Source: Luteipulveratus halotolerans (GTDB lineage Bacteria; Actinomycetota; Actinomycetes; Actinomycetales; Dermatophilaceae). Taken from it: a DNA stretch of 63,892 nucleotides. Shown here piece after piece: positions 58,074 to 63,892 of this stretch. The DNA is taken from contig NZ_LAIR01000001.1 in NCBI RefSeq assembly GCF_001247745.1, forward strand, positions 1 to 63,892, in the 5' to 3' direction. The notes under the pieces are model-generated. The model did not search any database and was not told the origin of the DNA. It saw nothing but the letters and a program-made list of their open reading frames with translations. Both the position numbers and the translations under genes were made by a program. Positions within the stretch are counted from its first letter, which is position 1. Every line of letters starts with the position of its first letter.

Positions 58074-58601
58074 TTAGACGACGGCGTGGATCCGGGCTCG
58101 TCGGTGGTAGTCGGCGAGCTGCTCGAGGTCGTCGGCTTGGTTGCGTGCGATCACGCGCTGGGCCTCGAACGCCTCGCCATCTGCGATGTGTCGCAGCCAC
58201 TCGTGTGCTCGGTCGATCAGCGGCAGGAGGTTGTCCTCCGTGACGGACAGGTCTTCCGGGGCTAGGCATCGGGCGCCGACGCCGCGCGGTTCGACGCGGA
58301 TGCGAACCCTCCAGCCACTGGAGTGATCCTGCGTCTCGATCGTCCACAGCCAGTTGAGGTCACTGGGCAGGCCTTCGCCTTCGGCCGGGTGGAACGGCTC
58401 GGTGATGGTGTCTTCGGTGGGGTGGGCGCCGGCCCACAGGCGATACAGGTGCACGTCCGGTCGCTGACCGAAGACGATGCACTCGTTCAGAAACCTGGCC
58501 AGCGGTGCCAGTTTGTACATCGGTGATCCCCACCGCGCGTACAGCATCTCGGGCTCCAGGCCGGGGTAGTCGCTCCAGGTGACGACGGCTCGCATTCCCA
58601 T
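58074..58601 (-). CDS. Hypothetical protein after ssb, right copy
   Basis: Identical to 12772-13299. Confidence 0.65.
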   Translation of the reverse strand: MGMRAVVTWSDYPGLEPEMLYARWGSPMYKLAPLARFLNECIVFGQRPDVHLYRLWAGAHPTEDTITEPFHPAEGEGLPSDLNWLWTIETQDHSSGWRVRIRVEPRGVGARCLAPEDLSVTEDNLLPLIDRAHEWLRHIADGEAFEAQRVIARNQADDLEQLADYHRRARIHAVV

Positions 58602-58633
58602 GACGGATCCTTCCGCTCGTGTGGTCTCTGGGC

Positions 58634-59065
58634 TCAGGCCTGGCCGTGGATCGGCCAGCCGTCCTCGTCGACCGGAGTCGGTGCGGTGGGCGCCGGTGCG
58701 CCCCCTCGGGTGCTGAGCTGCAGGTCCTGCGTCCACATGGGCGCGATGTAGTCGGTCACGACCTTGTTGGATCGGCCGGTGGTGCCGTCCTCGCGCTGCC
58801 AGACCTCGACCTCGAGGCGGCCGGCGAACCGGACTCGCAGGTTCTTGCGACCGCTCGGCGCGGTGCGGCACAGGCCCTCGGCGTCCTGGCCGAAGACGAC
58901 CAGGTCGTACGCGATGGTCTCGAGGTCGCCCCACTCCCCCGTCGAGGTGTTGCGTGCGCGCACGGTGTGCAGGGCTCGGACTCGGGCGTATGGCTTGCCC
59001 GTCTTGGACTGCTCGAGCTCGGGCATCTTGATCAGGTTGGCCGTGGTCTCGACTCGCGTGCTCAT
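58634..59065 (-). CDS. ssb: Single-stranded DNA-binding protein, right copy
   Basis: Identical to 13332-13763, including the missing acidic tip. Confidence 0.85.
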   Translation of the reverse strand: MSTRVETTANLIKMPELEQSKTGKPYARVRALHTVRARNTSTGEWGDLETIAYDLVVFGQDAEGLCRTAPSGRKNLRVRFAGRLEVEVWQREDGTTGRSNKVVTDYIAPMWTQDLQLSTRGGAPAPTAPTPVDEDGWPIHGQA

Positions 59066-59147
59066 CGTGTCCTCCTGTGGTGTGGTTTATAGTTAGAGTC
59101 TACTTGTGTTCTGGTCTAGTGGGTAGTGCCTACTTGTTTTATCTCAC
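59066..59147 (-). promoter_or_regulatory. Promoter cassette A, right copy
   Basis: Same as 13764-13845, including its two private base changes, so these are real and not errors. Confidence 0.7.
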
Positions 59148-59414
59148 ATGGTGAGCACCCAGAAAATCGCAGCATTCCGCGCGAAACCGGGCCACCCCCA
59201 CCCCTCCAAGGCCGCCTTTCCCCGAGCTCTACGCCACCGCCGGCGGGCTCGACCAGCTGCGCCGGCCACGGGCGCCGACGCCGTGGTGCTGGGCTCGGGT
59301 GGCTCGCCCGACGCGGCAGCGGCGGGCGAGCCGCACGAGCACAGCACCACACCACACAGACAGCCCGCAGGGCTGGCCGCCACCACCGGCCCAACGGGCC
59401 GGCGGCCCGACCCC
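59148..59414. repeat. Hairpin block A, right copy
   Basis: Same as 13846-14112. Just after it one G is missing (GGGG at 14117-14120 is GGG here). Confidence 0.8.
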
Positions 59415-59436
59415 TACGGGCCGAGCCGCCGTGGTG

Positions 59437-60353
59437 TCACCGGGCGCGGAACAGGTCCTTGGGGCCGATCGCGCGGTCATAGATCGCGAGGATCAGAGCG
59501 GCAAGGCGGTAGTGCTCACGCGCGTTGAGCGCGTCAAGCCGTGCGCGCAGCATGGCGGTCTCGATCCTGCCCGCGGCGTAGGTCAGGCAGGCCGCGACGG
59601 TGAGGAAGGGCACGGCGTCGGGGCCGTCGGCAAGCCGCACGACGGCCCGGCGCAGCGCGTCCACGTTGAGCCGGTCGGCGAACTTGCGCAGGGGCTCGAC
59701 GTCGGCGCCGACGTCGGTCGGCATCGGCCACGGGAAGGTGGCGGCGGTGCCGATGATGACGTCTCGGACGTCGACGTCCTGGAGCGCGTAGGCGGCCGCC
59801 TGCACGTCGGCGTCGTCTGCGGTGCCCTCGAGGACGTGGACCCATGCGTCCACCCACGGCCGGCCGGTGTCCTTCGGCGTGAGGGTGCCCCGAGCCGCCC
59901 ATGCGGCGACCATGCCGTCGCGGTCGTGGGTGGGCGCGGGCGCAAGGTGGGTGAGGTCGTCGCTGACCTCGTCAAGCGGTGCGCTCTCCTGAGTGACGGT
60001 GTCGGTCACCATGCCGCCGCTGACCAGGAGCGACCCGAGTAGGGCGGCGTCGCTCATGCTCACCTCGACCTCGGCGGCTGCCATGAGCGGAAGCACCCGC
60101 CCGGTGCGTCCTCGTAGCCGACCAGGTGAAAGAACTCTGCGCGCTGTGCAGCCAGGTCGCGGACTGCGTTGATCGCCACCAACCGCGCCTCCTGCTCGGG
60201 CTCGCGGGGCACTGTGGCGACGCCGACGATGGTGGCCTTGCCCTCCTGCTCGGCTAGCGCGACGACACAGAGCATGTCGCGCGGCTGGTAGCCGATCATG
60301 CGCGGCAGTGCGGTCGCCAGACCCTGGGGCGTGATGGTGGGCGTTGCAGCCAT
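59437..60353 (-). pseudogene. DUF4192 protein, right copy, frameshifted
   Basis: Same gene as the intact 14136-15053. One G is missing near 60103, which splits the frame about 84 codons in. The two open parts are 60353-60060 and 60096-59437. Confidence 0.8.
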
Positions 60354-60431
60354 GGTGTCCTCCTGTGGTGTGGTTGATAGTTAGAGTCTACTTGTTTTCT
60401 GCCCTAGTGGGTAGTGCCTACTTGTTTTGTC
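60354..60431 (-). promoter_or_regulatory. Promoter cassette B, right copy
   Basis: Same as 15054-15131. Confidence 0.7.
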
Positions 60432-61351
60432 TCAGGTGGTGGACTCCCCCGCGTTCTCCTGGCTCGGGCGCCGGTGGTCGCGGATCTGGTGGTACCTGAC
60501 TCGGGCGACGTTCCACCCTTCGGGCCGGTAGACCGTGACGGTCTTGGCGTTGACGCGGGTCACACGTTCCCACTCGTTGCGGCGGATCTGGATGAGGTCG
60601 CCGGGGGCGATGTCCTCACGGGTGTAGGCGCGCGTCTGGCCTGCCTCGACCTGCTGGGCGCGTACGTGCCGCCAGTGCTCGAGCTGCGCGCGTGCGTGGT
60701 CGAGTTCTTCGCTGGGGCGGCCGTTGGTCTGCCGCTCGAGGCGGCGCACATCGGCAGTGAGTGCGTCGATGCGGCGGGCGACCTGGTGCGGCTCCTCGCG
60801 GCCGCTGGCCTCGCTGGCTGCCGTCTCGGCTCGGCGCCGGGCCTCGTCGGCCTGGCGCTGCTGCTCGACGCTGCGGCCAAGCAGAGCGTGGGCGCGCTCC
60901 TGGTCGCGCTCGGCTCCGCGCTGGCTGTGGTGGCCGACGAGGATCGGCTGACCTCCCGCGAACCGCTGGTTGATCTGCTCCGCCCTGTTCCATGCTGCGT
61001 CGCTGTCGCCTGGCGTCGTTCGGCTCGCTGGGCGAACCGCTCGGCTCGGTCGCTTGCGCGCTCGGCCCGGTCGGCCTCGGCCTCGACCTGGTCCGCGGGG
61101 CGTGGCGTCGATGGTCACCGCCACGGTGAACCTGCGGTCCGCAGGTCGGTCGCGGTCTGCTCGATCGCGTCGCGCTTGGGCGCACGGTCTCGGGTGTGCG
61201 GCAGGTACCACGCGCCCAGGTTGCGGCTCCATCGCCACCTGTTCGCGACCAGGGCCGGCTTGGTGCCGTCACCGCGCGCGGTGCCCTCGATCGTGGTCCC
61301 TTCGGCGCTGGTGTGGGTGATGTGCAGGTCTGCGGTGTCGCTTCGGGTCAT
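60432..61351 (-). pseudogene. DUF3560 protein, right copy, frameshifted
   Basis: Same gene as 15132-16052. Three single-base indels (about 61007, 61094 and 61129) break the frame in the coiled-coil and N-terminal parts. Confidence 0.75.
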
Positions 61352-61389
61352 GGCGTGTCCTGTCTGTTGGGTGGGCTGGGTGTCAGTGC

Positions 61390-61667
61390 TCAGGCGGGGA
61401 TGCCCAAGAAGGCGTGAAGTGCGGTGTCGAGTCCTGCGGGTGCGACGGGGTCGGCGTCCCACAGGTAGCGGCCGGTTCGGGCTTCGTCGCGTGCGCACTC
61501 GGCCGCGAAACGCTCCGCGTCGTCACGGCTGACCAGGCTGAACTGAACGGCGTAGGCATAGGCGGCGCGGTGGACGTACTCGACCGCGCGGCGCACCTCT
61601 GCGGCTGCTCGTCGGGGCACTGCTCGGCCTCGTAGCCGTGCTGGCACAGCTGCGGCGCGTCGATCAT
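61390..61667 (-). pseudogene. Small hypothetical protein, right copy, frameshifted
   Basis: Same gene as 16091-16369, with one G missing near 61600. Confidence 0.6.
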
Positions 61668-61704
61668 GGGTCCTCCCGCTATTGGATGAGTGGCTACTTG
61701 TTTG

Positions 61705-61975
61705 TCAGGCGCGCGGGATGCGGCGGGCCTGGATGGCGTGCACGATCTCCATCAGGTCGCGGACGTAGTCCAACGTCGCGACCCCCGCGCGCCCCTGCTC
61801 GACCTCGCCCAGCCAGCGGTCGGCCTTGCTGAGCGCTTCGTCGTGGATCGCGTCGAGGATGCGGCAGGCCTCGGTGGTTGGTCGGGCGGTCCTGGACACG
61901 CCACAGGGCCGAGTCAAGGCCTGCCTCTCGGGCCAGCATCACCGGGTTGGCCGTGGTCTCGACTCGCGTGCTCAT
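61705..61975 (-). pseudogene. Gene with ssb leader codons, right copy, frameshifted
   Basis: Same gene as 16407-16679, with two bases missing near 61874. The MSTRVETTAN start is kept. Confidence 0.6.
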
Positions 61976-62057
61976 CGTGTCCTCCTGTGGTGTGGTTGAT
62001 AGTTAGAGTCTACTTGTTTTATTGCCTAGTGGGTAGTGCCTACTTGTTTTGTCTCAC
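61976..62057 (-). promoter_or_regulatory. Promoter cassette C, right copy
   Basis: Same as 16680-16761. Confidence 0.7.
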
Positions 62058-62335
62058 ATGGTGAGCACCCAGAAAACCGCAGCATTCCGCGCGAAACCGG
62101 GCCACCCCCACCCCTCCAAGGCCGCCTGTCCCCCGAGCTCTACGCCACCACCGGCGGGCTCGACCAGCTGAGACCGGCCACGGGCGCCGACGCCGTGGTG
62201 CTGGGCTCGGGTGGCTCGCCCGACGCGGCAGCGGCGGGCGAGCCGCACGCGCACAGCACCACACCACACAGACAGCCCGCCAGGGCTGGCCGCCACCACC
62301 GGCCGCAGGCCGGCGGCCCGACCCCACCCGAGGCC
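62058..62335. repeat. Hairpin block C, right copy
   Basis: Same as 16762-17039. Confidence 0.8.
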
Positions 62336-62351
62336 GAGCCGCCGGTGACGC

Positions 62352-62788
62352 TCAGTCCTCGTCGGGGAGCATGATGACGAAGGTCATCGCGCCGCTGTCG
62401 TCGGCACCGACGACCAGGTGCAGGGTGCGGTCCTCGGCCTCTTCGGCGGGGCGGTCGCCAGGGACGCGGGCGACGGTGAAGGCGAACCGCTCCCCCACTC
62501 GGACGCTGGCCTGCCGACTCGCGGCGGAGCGTGCGGCCATCCCGGCGAGCATGAGCACGTCCACAGCCGCGCGCGCTGGTGCTGGTAGGCGCGCGGGTTG
62601 GCCTTCTCCTGGGTCGGCCCCCACTCGATCGCGTCGGTCCAGGCGGCGTCGGTGGCGTCCACCGGGACGGTGAACCCGGCGGCCTGGGCAGTGGTGCGGT
62701 CCAGGGCGTGCAGGGTGCGGTCGCGCAGGGCGTCGGCGCGCGAGTACGCGGCGATGACCTCGGCCGAGTCCCAGAAGTTGCTGCTCAT
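62352..62788 (-). pseudogene. DUF6573-like protein, right copy, frameshifted
   Basis: Same gene as 17056-17493, with one C missing near 62561. Confidence 0.6.
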
Positions 62789-62866
62789 GGTGTCCTCCTG
62801 TGTGTGGTTGATAGTTAGAGTCTACTTGTTTTCTGGTCTAGTGGGTAGTGCCTACTTGTTTTGTCT
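62789..62866 (-). promoter_or_regulatory. Promoter cassette D, right copy
   Basis: Same as 17494-17572 except for one missing G (TGTGTGTGG for TGTGGTGTGG) between the ribosome site and the -10. Confidence 0.65.
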
Positions 62867-62887
62867 CACCCTGTGGGCGATCGCTGC

Positions 62888-62920
62888 GGGGAGTGAGCCG
62901 CGCGGGGCGGCTCACTCCCC
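62888..62920. terminator. 14-bp hairpin, right copy
   Basis: Same as 17594-17626. Confidence 0.7.
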
Positions 62921-62928
62921 TGGTGCTG

Positions 62929-63892
62929 CTACTTGGTGATGCTGCGCTCGGCCTCGGTGGCCTGGTGGCCTGCCTTGATGAGGGCTCGCATCATGTGCCC
63001 GTCGATGCTGTCGGGGTACTTGTGAGTGGTGAGGCTGGTTCCGGCCTCCCATTGCATGAGGGCGACGACGGCGGCCAGCGTCTGGCGGCGCTTGGCGGTG
63101 GTGCGGGGGCTCTTGATCTGCCGCAGGATCTGCGCGGCGTCGGCGTGGAACAGCGGCGCGATCTGGACCAGGTTGGGCCGGTTCCCCTGCGCGAGCCAGG
63201 CCGCGACGATGTTCTCGTGCCCGGTGGGCGGCGTCTTCGCGTCGAGCAGGCCAGCGATGAAGGCGCGGCGGGCCTGCTCGGCCTCGCCCCACTCGTTGCG
63301 GGCCTGAGTCGCGGCGCGGCGCTGCTCCTTGGCCTGCTCGGCGTCCAGGATGCTGCCCTGGGCGTCGGTGGTGCGCTTCATGTAGCCGTTCTGGGAGGGC
63401 TTGCTGACCAGGGCCTCCACGCGGACGTACTTCTCGGTCACGTTGTTGCCGTCCTTGTCCTTGCCGCGTCGGCGGTCGATGCTCAGCGCCAGCTCGACCC
63501 CGGGCATCTGCGCCAGCACCTCCGGGTCCTGCGGCAGCGGCTTGCCCTCGCGCGTGGTGACCTCCTTCGGGGTCAGGCGCCGGTCGTCGTAGTCCTTCCT
63601 GGTCAGCCGTGCGCCCTTGTCCTGCCAGTACTCGCGCGCCTGGCTCATCAGAGCCTCGTCCTCCTTGGCGCTGTGCCAGGAGTCGATACGACGCTTGAGC
63701 CCGTCACCACTCGACCGGAAGGCGGTCAGGAACTCCATCGCCTCCGGGTCGTCCTCGTACGGCGCAAGCAGCGCCAGGTCCGTCAGCGAGAGGCCTTCGC
63801 GCTGAGTGACCTTCTCCCCCGTCACTCCGGCCTTGTGGGCCTTCCTGACCGCCTCGACCTCGGCCTTGTCCAGCCCGGTGCGGCGGGCCACA
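62929..63892 (-). CDS. ParB-domain protein, right copy, 5' end outside the window
   Basis: Same as the 3' part of 17635-18978. The window ends inside the HTH-like region (ARRTGLDKAEVEAVRKAHKA), so the ParB/Srx domain and the start are missing here. Confidence 0.8.
   Translation of the reverse strand, partial: VARRTGLDKAEVEAVRKAHKAGVTGEKVTQREGLSLTDLALLAPYEDDPEAMEFLTAFRSSGDGLKRRIDSWHSAKEDEALMSQAREYWQDKGARLTRKDYDDRRLTPKEVTTREGKPLPQDPEVLAQMPGVELALSIDRRRGKDKDGNNVTEKYVRVEALVSKPSQNGYMKRTTDAQGSILDAEQAKEQRRAATQARNEWGEAEQARRAFIAGLLDAKTPPTGHENIVAAWLAQGNRPNLVQIAPLFHADAAQILRQIKSPRTTAKRRQTLAAVVALMQWEAGTSLTTHKYPDSIDGHMMRALIKAGHQATEAERSITK

Larger units (their letters stand above)
45303..63892. repeat. Right copy of 18.6-kb terminal direct repeat
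   Basis: Same sequence as 1-18598. The offset is 45302 at the start and falls to 45294 at the end through indels. The first 14 kb of this copy (45303-59400) keep every reading frame open. The last 4.5 kb carry about nine indels that break five genes. Confidence 0.97.

Overview
The window reads as an over-long linear assembly of one circular, conjugative actinobacterial plasmid of about 45.3 kb. Base composition is very high in G+C. The gene families are typical of actinobacterial mobile elements: an SCO6880-type conjugation protein, DUF4913, DUF4192, DUF3560, a ParA with a non-canonical partner, and a TOPRIM primase. Positions 1-18598 recur at 45303-63892 with only single- and double-base indels between the copies. 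One turn of the circle is therefore about 45,302 bases, and roughly 18.6 kb is present twice. A Micrococcales-like host is likely, but the sequence alone does not fix a genus.

Layout of one turn. (i) 29135-47380, continuing to 49236 (= 1-3936), is one plus-strand conjugation operon with almost every start overlapping the previous stop. It encodes an HEAAH membrane protein, a membrane-anchored beta-propeller-like protein, a lytic transglycosylase/M23 wall hydrolase, a lipoprotein, a P-loop-like protein, a pilin-like protein, VirB8-, VirB6-, SCO6880- and VirB4-like proteins, a coupling ATPase, DUF4913, a 1291-residue TOPRIM primase, an anchored staphylococcal-type nuclease and a coiled-coil protein. 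(ii) 3933-6209 (minus) encodes the relaxase and a MobC-like accessory protein, with a candidate oriT at 6243-6290. (iii) 6480-13299 holds accessory genes, nearly all minus strand: an HTH/zeta-toxin pair, an atypical PlsC-like acyltransferase, three membrane proteins, an XRE regulator and an Abi_C/HEPN-like protein. (iv) 13332-20240 (minus) holds ssb, DUF4192, DUF3560, a DUF6573-like protein, a ParB-domain protein and small genes, served by six near-identical promoter cassettes, four of them attached to a hairpin-rich repeat block (three full copies and one truncated). (v) 20321-22818 (plus) is the partition operon. (vi) 22887-26061 holds regulators and the putative replication initiator. (vii) 26309-28746 holds a secreted 41-residue peptide gene, a divergent winged-helix/MFS operon and an XRE regulator.

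How the parts fit. If the relaxase nicks the plus strand at about 6270, the region from 6.3 to 20.2 kb enters the recipient first. All but one of its genes point toward oriT, so the incoming strand is their template. That is the geometry of a conjugative leading region (ssb, ParB-like and unknown establishment genes), and the repeated hairpin-promoter cassettes are candidates for an actinobacterial counterpart of the F plasmid single-strand promoters. The same cassettes carry paired CTACTTG boxes 30 bp apart, and single boxes lie next to the partition genes, which suggests a shared DNA-binding protein. Both are inferences. The secreted peptide next to a regulator and transporter is a second candidate for something undescribed.

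Where the two copies disagree, the right copy is intact for 45303-49300 and the left copy is intact for 14100-18600. The broken frames listed below are most simply read as end-of-contig sequencing errors.
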